This document shows positions 25,258-33,287 of a stretch of DNA of 64,000 nt, in pieces. Source of the DNA: JALZKA01 sp033856515 (GTDB lineage: Bacteria > Actinomycetota > Thermoleophilia > Solirubrobacterales > 70-9); the NCBI GenBank assembly GCA_033856515.1, contig JAWVEY010000034.1, positions 1 through 64,000 on the forward strand, written 5' to 3'. Position 1 is the first letter of the stretch; each line of letters begins with the position of its first letter. Below the pieces are notes generated by a model that saw only the letters and a list, made by a program, of their open reading frames with translations, had not been told where the DNA came from and searched no databases. A program made the translations under genes and the position numbers.

Positions 25258-27102
25258 TCAGCTGGACCAGACGCCGACGCCGTGCCCGCCAGCCCGCTTC
25301 GCCTCGTACATCGCGAGGTCGGCTGCGTTCATGGCGGCCTCCTGCGTGAAGGCCGCGAGGTCGGCGAAAACGGCGATGCCGACGGACGCCGTGAGGGCAG
25401 CGCCATCGCCCGGGCGGCGCTCGTCGCCCAACCGGGCCAGCAGCGACTCTCCAGCCTTCCTCGCCTCCGCCGCGCCGCCCCGCGGGAGGATTACCGCGAA
25501 CTCATCGCCGCCGATCCGTCCGACCACGTCGCTCCGGCGAGTGCCGGCCCGAAGGGCGTTCGCGGCGGCAATCAGCATTTCGTCGCCCTTGGCGTGTCCG
25601 ACCGAGTCGTTCACGGCCTTGAGCCCGTCCAGGTCGAACAGGAGGAGAGCGCCCGCAGGCTCGTAGCGCTCGCACTCGAACAGCTTGCGCTGAAGCTCCC
25701 GGCCGAACCCGCGCCGGTTGAGGAGCTCGGTGAGCTCGTCCGAGTCCGCAAGCGCCTCGAGATGCTGGTGGAGCAGGTGGCGGTCGGAGACGTCCTCGAC
25801 ATGGCACAGGAAATGAACGGGGGCCCCGGAGCGGTCGCGGATGATCACGGCGTTCACCGAGAACCACACCGTCTCGCCGCCGCGAAGCAGATAGCTCAGC
25901 TCGGTACGGAATTCGCTGATCTCTCCGGCCAGCATCTGCCGTGCTGCCTCCTGCGACTTCTCGTCGAGGGGGATGAGCGTCGGCGCGTCCATCTCGCGGA
26001 GTTCCTGCGGCGAGCGCTCGAGCAGCTCGCACAGGCTCTTGTTCACGGATATGAAGCGGCCATCGATACCGACCAGGGCGATCCCGATCGGACTCTCCTC
26101 GAAGGTCGCCGAGAAGTCCGCCTCGCTCTGGCGGCGCTGCTCCTCGGCGAAGTCTCTCTCCTGCTCTCGCAGAGCCGCCTCAGCGTGGGCATACTGCTCG
26201 CGGCGCCTGGCGAGGCCCATGAGCGCCGTCACCACGCCCACGATCAGAATGCCGAAGCAAGGCAGGACGAACGCGAGCGGGAGGCCCTCGGGCGACGGCG
26301 CCTTGACGGAGAGATCCCAAACCCTGCCGGCAACAGGTACCTCTCGTGTCTCCGCGTCGCTGGGCACGTCGCCGGCGACCACGGTCTCGCCTTGGTCGCT
26401 CAAGTGGAGCTTCGTGCCGTCCGGAATGGTCGCGGCGATGCTTGCGGTCAGGGCCGTGAGGTCGTAGATGCCGACGGCGAAGCTCTCGATTCGCCCGTCC
26501 TCGAGATTTGCCACGGGTGCGTACACGACGGCGCCCGGATCGCCCGACGAGATCAGGGGCACGGGAGCGGTGAGGACCGGCATCCCGATCCTGCCCGCCT
26601 CATCGATGGCAGCGCGGCGGACCGGATCGGCTCCGACGTTGACGCCGCTTCCTGAGGTGAAGCCGCTGTCGCGTGACGCGGTCTGCACGATGACGTAGAG
26701 ATCCTGCCCCCGAGGCGCTTCAACCAGTGAGCCGTCCTCGCCGATCTGCCTCACCTTCCGGCCGATCTCACGCTCGAACGCCCTTCGCTCCTCGGCCTGG
26801 ACGAACATCGTGTACGAGACACCAGAGATCGCCGAGTCGGCAAGCAGGCTCTGCGAGGCAGTCTCAAACGCCTCCGGGTCCGCCCCCGTGGCCTCGATCG
26901 AATCGCCGAGGATCTCGAGCTGAATGCTCACCGACGCGATGCGGGACTGAATCGCGCTCGTTGCGCGAATCGCAGCGCGCTCGTCGGCGTCTGCCTGCCG
27001 CCGGTCGTCATAGACCTTTCCGATCAGCGCCAGGACCAGGATCACGACCGCGGCAGCCACTACGGCAGCGGCGATCCACACGGCTCGTCCTTGGCCTTTC
27101 AT
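25258..27102 (-). CDS. Membrane diguanylate cyclase: CHASE-PAS-GGDEF
   Basis: 614 residues. TM helix 1 at 9-30; an extracytoplasmic CHASE-like sensor at about 35-280 (FVQAEERRAFEREIGRKVRQ, GVNVGADPVRRAAIDEAGRIGMPVLTAPV); TM helix 2 near 278-300 (LAFVLPCFGILIVGVVTALMG); a charged coiled coil (310-335); PAS at 335-455 (ATFEESPIGIALVGIDGRFISVN); and GGDEF at 460-614. The catalytic RIGGDEFAVILP is intact and DSDELTELLNRRGF precedes it, so c-di-GMP synthesis is likely. No RxxD inhibitory site was noticed ahead of GGDEF. No EAL partner lies nearby. The ligand for CHASE is unknown. Confidence 0.93.
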   Translation of the reverse strand: MKGQGRAVWIAAAVVAAAVVILVLALIGKVYDDRRQADADERAAIRATSAIQSRIASVSIQLEILGDSIEATGADPEAFETASQSLLADSAISGVSYTMFVQAEERRAFEREIGRKVRQIGEDGSLVEAPRGQDLYVIVQTASRDSGFTSGSGVNVGADPVRRAAIDEAGRIGMPVLTAPVPLISSGDPGAVVYAPVANLEDGRIESFAVGIYDLTALTASIAATIPDGTKLHLSDQGETVVAGDVPSDAETREVPVAGRVWDLSVKAPSPEGLPLAFVLPCFGILIVGVVTALMGLARRREQYAHAEAALREQERDFAEEQRRQSEADFSATFEESPIGIALVGIDGRFISVNKSLCELLERSPQELREMDAPTLIPLDEKSQEAARQMLAGEISEFRTELSYLLRGGETVWFSVNAVIIRDRSGAPVHFLCHVEDVSDRHLLHQHLEALADSDELTELLNRRGFGRELQRKLFECERYEPAGALLLFDLDGLKAVNDSVGHAKGDEMLIAAANALRAGTRRSDVVGRIGGDEFAVILPRGGAAEARKAGESLLARLGDERRPGDGAALTASVGIAVFADLAAFTQEAAMNAADLAMYEAKRAGGHGVGVWSS

Positions 27103-27148
27103 CTTCTAAGTTTCATCGGCCGTGCGTGACGGCCGCTTGAGCACGATT

Positions 27149-28150
27149 TCAGCCTTTTATGCGGGCTTCTTCCTCGAGATAAGCCTCGGCCCTGAGATCA
27201 GCCGACTCGGGGTTGCCCCGGCGGTCCACCAGGATCACCTCGGTATGTGCCATTCGATCCTGCAATCCGCGCCTGCGGTCGGAGAAAAGGATCATCCAAT
27301 AGCCCGCCCCGAAGGGGATCGCGGCGAGGACGAGGCCGACGAGCCGCCGCCACGCCGCACTCGGGCTGATGCGCGGCGTGCCGTCGTAGTCGTCGAGGCT
27401 GATCCCGAGAAAACGCATGCCCGGGGTCTGCCCCGCAAGGGTCCAGAAGAAGAACAGGTAGCTCCCACTCAGCCAGATCAGGGCGGCCCCGCCGATGACG
27501 ATCGAGAGCGTCCTCGATGGGTTGAAGTCGAAGAGAGCCTCGACTGTGAAGTTGACGGCGGCGGTCCCGGCGACGAACATGATCGCCACCAGAAGTCCGT
27601 CGGCGCCAAACGCGATCAGGCGGGTCACCAGGCCGGCGTTGTCGGAGTCCTGGAGCTTGGTGCGTGTGTCGCGACCCGTGATGCGTCGCGCGAGGTTCTC
27701 GGCGCCCCTGTCCAGGCGATGTGCGATGCGTCTGATCTGCCTGCCGATGTCCTCAAGAAGGCCAACTCCCTGTGACGCGATGGCCGCGCGCACCTCGGGC
27801 GCCTCGGCAACGCGCTCGACCAGCTTCTGGGCCTCGTCACTTTGGAGCAGGCGGTCCCAGACCTTGTCCACCAGCGGGCTGTCAAGCGCGTTGATCGCAG
27901 CGCGCTCCACTGCCGGGCTTGCGAGGAGGCGTTCCACCGCTTCCTCGATTGCCGGCCCCTCCAGAACCCTGACCAGCGCTCGCTCGACGGCTGGGCTCTC
28001 CAGCGCGCGCACGATTGCCTCCTCGGTCGCCAGATCGAGTGCGTCGTCGATGCCCGTTGCCTCGGCCATCGCGCTGGCAGTTCGCGCTCCGCCGCCAAGA
28101 AGGCGTGCGGCAAAGGAGGGGCGCCGCGTCGGGAAACCTTGGTCCGCCAT
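27149..28150 (-). CDS. RDD-family membrane protein with long helical N-terminus
   Basis: 333 residues. Residues 1-165 are soluble and helical, with repeated short units of the form ALESPAVERALVRVLEGPAIEEAVERLLASPAVERAAI, suggesting an amphipathic repeat. Residues 165-333 are the RDD domain: AGLVTRLIAFGADGLLVAIMF (first helix with the Arg), a second helix pair IVIGGAALIWLSGSYLFFFWTLAGQTPGMRFLGI with the conserved Asp following, and RRRGLQDRMAHTEVILVDRR at the end. RDD proteins are membrane proteins with proposed ion-exchange roles. Same strand as the diguanylate cyclase, 46 nt apart. Confidence 0.85.
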   Translation of the reverse strand: MADQGFPTRRPSFAARLLGGGARTASAMAEATGIDDALDLATEEAIVRALESPAVERALVRVLEGPAIEEAVERLLASPAVERAAINALDSPLVDKVWDRLLQSDEAQKLVERVAEAPEVRAAIASQGVGLLEDIGRQIRRIAHRLDRGAENLARRITGRDTRTKLQDSDNAGLVTRLIAFGADGLLVAIMFVAGTAAVNFTVEALFDFNPSRTLSIVIGGAALIWLSGSYLFFFWTLAGQTPGMRFLGISLDDYDGTPRISPSAAWRRLVGLVLAAIPFGAGYWMILFSDRRRGLQDRMAHTEVILVDRRGNPESADLRAEAYLEEEARIKG

Positions 28151-28210
28151 GCGGGGAGGAGAGTAGATGAAGAGGTTGCAACAGACGCCGCAATGTGATT
28201 GGATGCCCGC

Positions 28211-28230
28211 GGCTCGGGAAAGCCCGAGCC
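28211..28230 (+). other. Hairpin in the 131-nt leader before the exported-protein operon
   Basis: GGCTCGGG-AAAG-CCCGAGCC is a perfect 8-bp stem with a 4-nt loop, followed by GGGGTTTT. It lies between divergent genes and on the plus strand sits in the leader of the gene at 28282, so an attenuator or a leader structure is possible. A short second dyad (CCACT...AGTGG, 28241-28256) follows. I could not match the region to a known riboswitch class. Confidence 0.4.
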
Positions 28231-28281
28231 GGGGTTTTGGCCACTGGGGTAAGTGGCTCGATTAGGGAACGGTGATTAAGG

Positions 28282-30675
28282 GTGAATACGCAGCGGACGG
28301 GCTCTGGAATCCTGCGAACGGTCGTCTGCACCGCGGCGCTGTTGGCGATGCCAGCGACGGCGGCGGCGAATCACGGGCCGATGCAGGGACACCTGCCCCC
28401 TGTCGAGTCCAACCTCGACGTGGTCGGGGAGCTGGAGGTCGATGGGGAATTCGGCGACGTCGTCCCAGGCCAGATTGCCGATCTCTCCGTCTTCAAGGAC
28501 TACGCCTACCTGAACTCGTGGGACGAGCCGTCATGCACCCGCGGCGGCACCTATATCGCGGATATCTCGGACCCGACCGCCCCCCAAGAGATCGGGTTCC
28601 TCCCTGCGCAAACGGGCTATTACCACGGCGAGGGCGCCCACGTCGTATCCATCGACACACCGCAGTTCACCGGTGATCTTTTGGCCGTCAACGACGAGGC
28701 GTGCACGAACGCCGCGACGCGGCCGCCGGATGTGCCCCAAACCGCCGGCGGCTTCGACCTCTACGACGTCACCGATCCCGAAAACCCGGTGACACTCGGG
28801 CAGAACTTCGGCGACACGACTCTCGACGCCTCGCTCGAGCCCGATCCCGATCCCGATCGCCTGCCGAACTCCTACCACAGCGTGTTCGTCTGGCAGGACG
28901 GGCCCCAGGCCTTCCTCGTCGGTGTCGACAACACCGAGTTCGGCGATGTCGACATCTACAACATCACGGACCCGACCGACCCGGAAATGATCGCGGACCT
29001 CGATCTCGTGGAGCTGTTCCCGCAGATCGTCGACGAGTCGGCCTACGGCAACGCGATCTTCCATCACGACATGATCGTGAAGAAGGTCGGCAACACGTTG
29101 CAGATGATCTCCTCCTACTGGGACGCGGGCTATGTGCAACTCGACGTGACGAATCCAGCCGCTCCCACCTACATCACCGACACCAACTTCGACGACCCGG
29201 ATCCGTTGTTCGGGTTCGACCCTCCGGAGGGCAACGCCCACCAGTCCGAGTACTCGCACGACAACGAGTTCATTCTCGCCGCCGACGAGGACTTCTCTCC
29301 GTTCCGGCTGAAGGCCGAGATCACGGAGGCGCCGTTCGCCGGAGAGCCCATCACGCCCGCAATTTCCGCCGCGGAGCCGATCGAAGACGGGACCACGATC
29401 ACGGAGGACACCGAGTTCGTCGGTGACGCCTGCGCACCGCTCCCGCCGCCCACCCCCGGAGTCGGGGCCGCGGTCGCCGAGCGCGGCACCTGCAACTTCC
29501 AGGTGAAGATCGACAACATCGAGGATGCGGGCTACGACCTGATCATCATCTTCAACAACAGCTGGGGTGGCGGGGGCGGCCGCTGCGAGTCGCTGATCAA
29601 CATGCTGGTCGACCCCGATACAACCGACATCCCGGCGCTCTTCCTCGGGCGCGCGGACGCCCTGAAGGTTCTCGGGACGTATGACGAGAACACGTACCAG
29701 TGCACCGGCGCGGCGACCGAAACGCCCGCCGACACCGACGTGCCCGCGGTCGGCACTCAGGGGCTCACAGTCGAAATCGGCACCGAGTTCGACGGCTGGG
29801 GCTACGCGCATCTTTACGACGCGACGACCAGCGAAGAGCTGGACGCGTTCGCCATTCCTGAGGCCCGGGACGATCGCTTTGCGACCGGGTTCGGCGACCT
29901 CTCCATCCACGAGTTCGCGACCGATCCGACCGAAGACCTCGCGTACAGCTCGTACTACGCGGGCGGTATTCGCGTCCTGAGCTACGACCGTGAGGACGGT
30001 CTCAAGCAGAAGGGCGCGTGGATCGGCGAGAACGGCAGCAACTTCTGGGGCATCGAGCAGTTCACGACGCCTGGGGGCAAGCGCCTGATCGCGGGTTCTG
30101 ACCGCGACTTCGGCCTCGTGATCCTCGAATACACCGGCGCCGGCGCCCCGGTGGCCCCGAGCTGCGCCTCGGTCAACGTGACAACGCCGCAGGAGACCCC
30201 GGTCTTCGTGCCTCTCAACTGCACTGACGCGAACGGCAACACGCTGACCCTGGAAATCCTGACCGAGCCGGTGAACGGAACGCTCGGTCCAATCGTGGAC
30301 AACCAGGTCGAGTACACACCAGAACCCGGCTATATCGGTGAAGACGAGTTCACCTACGCCGCCAATGATGGTGCGGCCGACAGCACGCCTGCGCTGGTCA
30401 ATATCGCCGTCACGGATGGCGACCCGCCGGAGACGGAGATCACCAAACATCCGAAGAAGCGCACAGCAAAGCACAAGGCCAAGTTCAAGTTCACGTCCGA
30501 CGAAGAGGGATCGTCGTTCGAGTGCCAACTCGACGACAGCGGCTACCAGGCCTGCGAGTCGCCCTTCAAGGACTCGGTGGGCAAAGGCAAGCACACGTTC
30601 TCGGTCCGGGCCGTTGACGTCACCGGCAACGTGGATCCGACGCCGGCCGAATGGACCTGGAGGGTGACGGACTGA
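28282..30675 (+). CDS. Exported LVIVD-repeat protein with inserted PA domain and C-terminal Ig-like domains
   Basis: 797 residues from a GTG. Signal peptide 1-29 (ILRTVVCTAALLAMPATAAA). Residues 40-340 and 500-625 contain LVIVD-type beta-propeller blades (GGTYIADISDPTAPQEIGFLP, GGFDLYDVTDPENPVTLG, GDVDIYNITDPTDPEMIADL, GYVQLDVTNPAAPTYI, GGIRVLSYDREDG). A protease-associated domain is inserted near 360-465 (GVGAAVAERGTCNFQVKIDNIEDAGYD, IPALFLGRADALKVL). Then come a cadherin-like module (GTLGPIVDNQVEYTPEPGY) and a terminal Ig-like module (DPPETEITKHPKK). A large cell-wall-exposed or secreted binding protein; no catalytic site seen. Confidence 0.82.
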   Translation: MNTQRTGSGILRTVVCTAALLAMPATAAANHGPMQGHLPPVESNLDVVGELEVDGEFGDVVPGQIADLSVFKDYAYLNSWDEPSCTRGGTYIADISDPTAPQEIGFLPAQTGYYHGEGAHVVSIDTPQFTGDLLAVNDEACTNAATRPPDVPQTAGGFDLYDVTDPENPVTLGQNFGDTTLDASLEPDPDPDRLPNSYHSVFVWQDGPQAFLVGVDNTEFGDVDIYNITDPTDPEMIADLDLVELFPQIVDESAYGNAIFHHDMIVKKVGNTLQMISSYWDAGYVQLDVTNPAAPTYITDTNFDDPDPLFGFDPPEGNAHQSEYSHDNEFILAADEDFSPFRLKAEITEAPFAGEPITPAISAAEPIEDGTTITEDTEFVGDACAPLPPPTPGVGAAVAERGTCNFQVKIDNIEDAGYDLIIIFNNSWGGGGGRCESLINMLVDPDTTDIPALFLGRADALKVLGTYDENTYQCTGAATETPADTDVPAVGTQGLTVEIGTEFDGWGYAHLYDATTSEELDAFAIPEARDDRFATGFGDLSIHEFATDPTEDLAYSSYYAGGIRVLSYDREDGLKQKGAWIGENGSNFWGIEQFTTPGGKRLIAGSDRDFGLVILEYTGAGAPVAPSCASVNVTTPQETPVFVPLNCTDANGNTLTLEILTEPVNGTLGPIVDNQVEYTPEPGYIGEDEFTYAANDGAADSTPALVNIAVTDGDPPETEITKHPKKRTAKHKAKFKFTSDEEGSSFECQLDDSGYQACESPFKDSVGKGKHTFSVRAVDVTGNVDPTPAEWTWRVTD

Positions 30676-30688
30676 TGGAGTACCCGCA

Positions 30689-31000
30689 GTGACTTTGGCC
30701 AACCGCATAGGCCTGTGGAGCGCCGGGGTGGCCGCGGGCGTCATCCTGTCCATGGGCGCTGTCGCGCCCGCGCCGGCGGTCGTCCCGCCGAAGAACTGCG
30801 GGACCATGCACGTGAAGGGCAAGACCTACAACATCAAGGTCGACCAGATCCGATGCTCGAAGGGACGAAAGTACTCGCGGCGGTATCTCAAGAGCCACAA
30901 TCGCCCGTCGGGCTACTCGTGCCAAGACTACGGCTCGGAGACCAAGGTCAAGTTCCGGTGCTGGGACGGCATCAAGGAATTCTTCGCGATCCGGCACTGA
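30689..31000 (+). CDS. Small exported Cys-containing protein
   Basis: 103 residues from a GTG with GGAG 8 nt upstream. Signal peptide about 1-30 (GLWSAGVAAGVILSMGAVAPAPAV). The mature part NCGTMHVKGKTYNIKVDQIRCSKGRKYSRRYLKSH ends KVKFRCWDGIKEFFAIRH and has four Cys residues (NCG, IRC, YSC, FRC) that can form two disulfides. This spacing recurs in small exported proteins of Solirubrobacterales as I recall them. No enzymatic motif. It is the second gene of the 28282-35206 cluster. Confidence 0.75.
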   Translation: MTLANRIGLWSAGVAAGVILSMGAVAPAPAVVPPKNCGTMHVKGKTYNIKVDQIRCSKGRKYSRRYLKSHNRPSGYSCQDYGSETKVKFRCWDGIKEFFAIRH

Positions 31001-31044
31001 CGCGGCGAAGGCGGCTCGCGTGTGCGGGCCTCGCGAGCATTCTG

Positions 31045-32391
31045 ATGGCGGCCGTTCTGTCGCCGGCTAACGCGGCAGCGCATGGCCTGATCCAGCGCGC
31101 CAACCTGCCGATCCCCGAGTGGATGTTCGCTTGGGCGGCGGCTGTGGTCCTGATCGTCTCCTTCGCGGCGCTGGCGGTGCTCTGGCGAGAGCCCCGCCTG
31201 GAGCAAGACCGCTGGCGGCCACTGCCGTTCTCGATCGGCAGGCCACTCGGCGCACCTGCGCTCGAGTTTCTGTGCGGTGTGATCGGAGTGGTGCTCCTCA
31301 TTGCGGTGGTTGTGTCGGGCCTTGCCGGTAGCCAGAGCCCGCTCTTGAATTTCGCGCCCACGTTCGTCTTCATCACGTTCTGGGTCGGCATGGCTTTTGC
31401 CAGCGCCCTCCTCGGCGGGGTCTTCCAGGCGTTCAGCCCTTGGCGGGCGATCGGCAGGGCAGCCGGATGGGCACTACAGCGAAAGGCCCCGCCCCGCCAG
31501 TACCCCGATCGCCTCGGACGCTGGCCAGCGGTCGCCGGCCTCCTCTGCTTCGCGTGGATCGAGCTCGCCTCGGGCTGGGGCGAGGAGCCGCGCACGCTGG
31601 CGGTTGCGGTGCTCGCCTACACGGCCGTGACGCTTGCTGCCCAGGCGGTTTACGGCGTCGATGCGTGGACCCGGTGCGGAGAGGCGTTCGCGGTCTACTT
31701 CGATCTCTTCGCGCGGATCTCGCCGTTCGAGCGCCGCGGTCGCACGGTTGGCGTCCGGCCTCCCCTTTCGGGCCTCCCGCGTCTCGATCTAGTGCCCGGC
31801 ACCGTGGCCTTCGTAATGGTGATGATCGGCAGCGTCACCTACGACGGATTGAGCTCGGGCACGCTTTGGAAGGACGGCGTCGGCGACGCGGCGATCGATG
31901 CCCCGGAGCTCACCGCCACGATCGGCCTCCTGCTCGGGGTCGCGCTCGTCAGCGGCTTTTATGCGCTCGGGATCGCTGGCACGCGTTCGGTTGGCGGGGG
32001 GATGACGGCCCAGCGGCTGCGCGGGGCCTTCGTCCACTCCCTGGTCCCAATCGCGCTCGTCTACGTGTTCGCCCACTACGTGACCTTCTTCTTGTTCGAG
32101 GGCCAGGGGATCATCTATCTCGCCTCGGACCCTCTGGGCGAGGGATGGGACCTCTTTGGCACCGCTTCCGCAGCGATCGACTACGGAATCCTGAGCCAGA
32201 ACGACGCCTGGTACCTGCAGGTCGGATTCGTCATCGCCGGCCATGTTGCAGCTCTGTGTCTGGCGCACGACCGCGCTTTGGTTCTCTACTCCGATTCACG
32301 CCTTGCTGCCCGCTCGCAGTACTGGATGCTTGGGGTGATGATCGGCTTCACTAGTCTCGCTCTATGGCTGCTGGCGGCAGCGCAGGGATGA
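31045..32391 (+). CDS. Polytopic membrane protein of unknown function
   Basis: 448 residues from the ATG at 31045, with 9-11 hydrophobic segments (WMFAWAAAVVLIVSFAALAVLW, EFLCGVIGVVLLIAVVVSGLAG, FVFITFWVGMAFASALLGGVF, LVPGTVAFVMVMIGSV, VHSLVPIALVYVFAHYVTFFLF and others). The start is uncertain: an in-frame CTG at 30997, overlapping the previous stop as CTGA, would add TRRRRLACAGLASIL and complete a signal peptide, and a GTG at 30958 is also in frame. Related actinobacterial proteins exist but I know of no function shown for them. The stop overlaps the next gene (ATGA). Confidence 0.75.
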   Translation: MAAVLSPANAAAHGLIQRANLPIPEWMFAWAAAVVLIVSFAALAVLWREPRLEQDRWRPLPFSIGRPLGAPALEFLCGVIGVVLLIAVVVSGLAGSQSPLLNFAPTFVFITFWVGMAFASALLGGVFQAFSPWRAIGRAAGWALQRKAPPRQYPDRLGRWPAVAGLLCFAWIELASGWGEEPRTLAVAVLAYTAVTLAAQAVYGVDAWTRCGEAFAVYFDLFARISPFERRGRTVGVRPPLSGLPRLDLVPGTVAFVMVMIGSVTYDGLSSGTLWKDGVGDAAIDAPELTATIGLLLGVALVSGFYALGIAGTRSVGGGMTAQRLRGAFVHSLVPIALVYVFAHYVTFFLFEGQGIIYLASDPLGEGWDLFGTASAAIDYGILSQNDAWYLQVGFVIAGHVAALCLAHDRALVLYSDSRLAARSQYWMLGVMIGFTSLALWLLAAAQG

Positions 32392-33287
32392 GATGGACGA
32401 GACAATCGGCATTGGTGCTGATGCTGCTCACAGCAGCAGCTACGAGCGGGTGTGGATCCGATGAAGACAGCGGTGCGGGGCTTTCGGATCGTCTGGTCGA
32501 CTTCTCGAAGAAACCCCCGTACATCAACTCGCTCGAGCTCGACCCAAGCGGGAACGAGCTCCTGTTGACCACAAATCGGGGGTTTTTCCGCATCGACCCT
32601 GAAACCGATGAGGTGGAAAGGCAGCGGGGCACCATCACCGCAGAGGGCAAGACGTCGACCGTCGGGACATTCCTTGCGGTCAAGTACGCCGCCCCGGGTG
32701 AACTGATCGGCTCCGGCCACCCCGATGAGCGCACGCTGCCCTCGTACCTCGGCTTCATCCGCTCGGATGACGAGGGAGAGACCTGGCAGGTCGTGTCCAG
32801 GTTGGGCATCGCCGACTTGCACAAGATCGTCCTCAAGCACGATCGCATGTACGCCTGGGACGCGGTGCTGAGCGCCCTGGTGGTCTCAGACGACGGCGGG
32901 CGCACATTCGCTGAGCACTTCACGCCGCGAGGGCTCATCATCGACTTCGACGTGGATCCAGCGGATCCCGCCAGGGTGGTGGCGGCGACCGACGAGCAGG
33001 TCTTTCGATCGGAGGACGAGGGCGAGAGCTGGCGCCCGATCCTCGCCGCGCAGGGAGTGCGCCTGGCATGGCCGGAGGCTGCCACCCTGTATAGGGCAGA
33101 CAAAGACGGCAGCGTGTACCGCTCCGCAACCGGAGGCGACGAATGGGACCTGGTAGGCGAAGTCGCTGGCGAGCCCTACAAGATCGTGTCCGTTTCGGCC
33201 GAAGAGCTCTACATGGCTCTGAGCGACGGCACGATCGCGCACACGACCGACGGCGGCGCCGGCTGGGAGTACGTGTTCAGGCCGTGA
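32388..33287 (+). CDS. Lipoprotein with BNR-like beta-propeller repeats
   Basis: 299 residues from the ATG in the ATGA overlap. Lipobox TSGC (Cys about 22; preceding hydrophobic SALVLMLLTAAAT). Propeller blades are marked by S-D-D-G-x-T-W-like Asp boxes: RSDDEGETWQVV, VSDDGGRTFAEHF, RSEDEGESWRPI, RSATGGDEWDLV, HTTDGGAGWEYVF. This is the fold of sialidase/photosystem II assembly-factor-like (F510_1955-type) proteins. No sialidase Arg triad is apparent, so a binding or scaffolding role outside the membrane is more likely. The stop overlaps the next gene's GTG. Confidence 0.8.
   Translation: MRWTRQSALVLMLLTAAATSGCGSDEDSGAGLSDRLVDFSKKPPYINSLELDPSGNELLLTTNRGFFRIDPETDEVERQRGTITAEGKTSTVGTFLAVKYAAPGELIGSGHPDERTLPSYLGFIRSDDEGETWQVVSRLGIADLHKIVLKHDRMYAWDAVLSALVVSDDGGRTFAEHFTPRGLIIDFDVDPADPARVVAATDEQVFRSEDEGESWRPILAAQGVRLAWPEAATLYRADKDGSVYRSATGGDEWDLVGEVAGEPYKIVSVSAEELYMALSDGTIAHTTDGGAGWEYVFRP

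Noticed and set aside
28201..28281. Possible cobalamin or other riboswitch in the leader before 28282
   Set aside because: CCACTG and GGGAAAGCC-like words occur, but in the wrong order for a cobalamin riboswitch and without a B12 box; only a plain hairpin is claimed.
28531..30822. 763-codon open frame on the minus strand opposite the LVIVD protein gene
   Set aside because: It is a shadow of high-GC codon bias. The product is rich in Arg/Val/Asp with no domain, while the plus-strand frame has a signal peptide and recognisable repeats.
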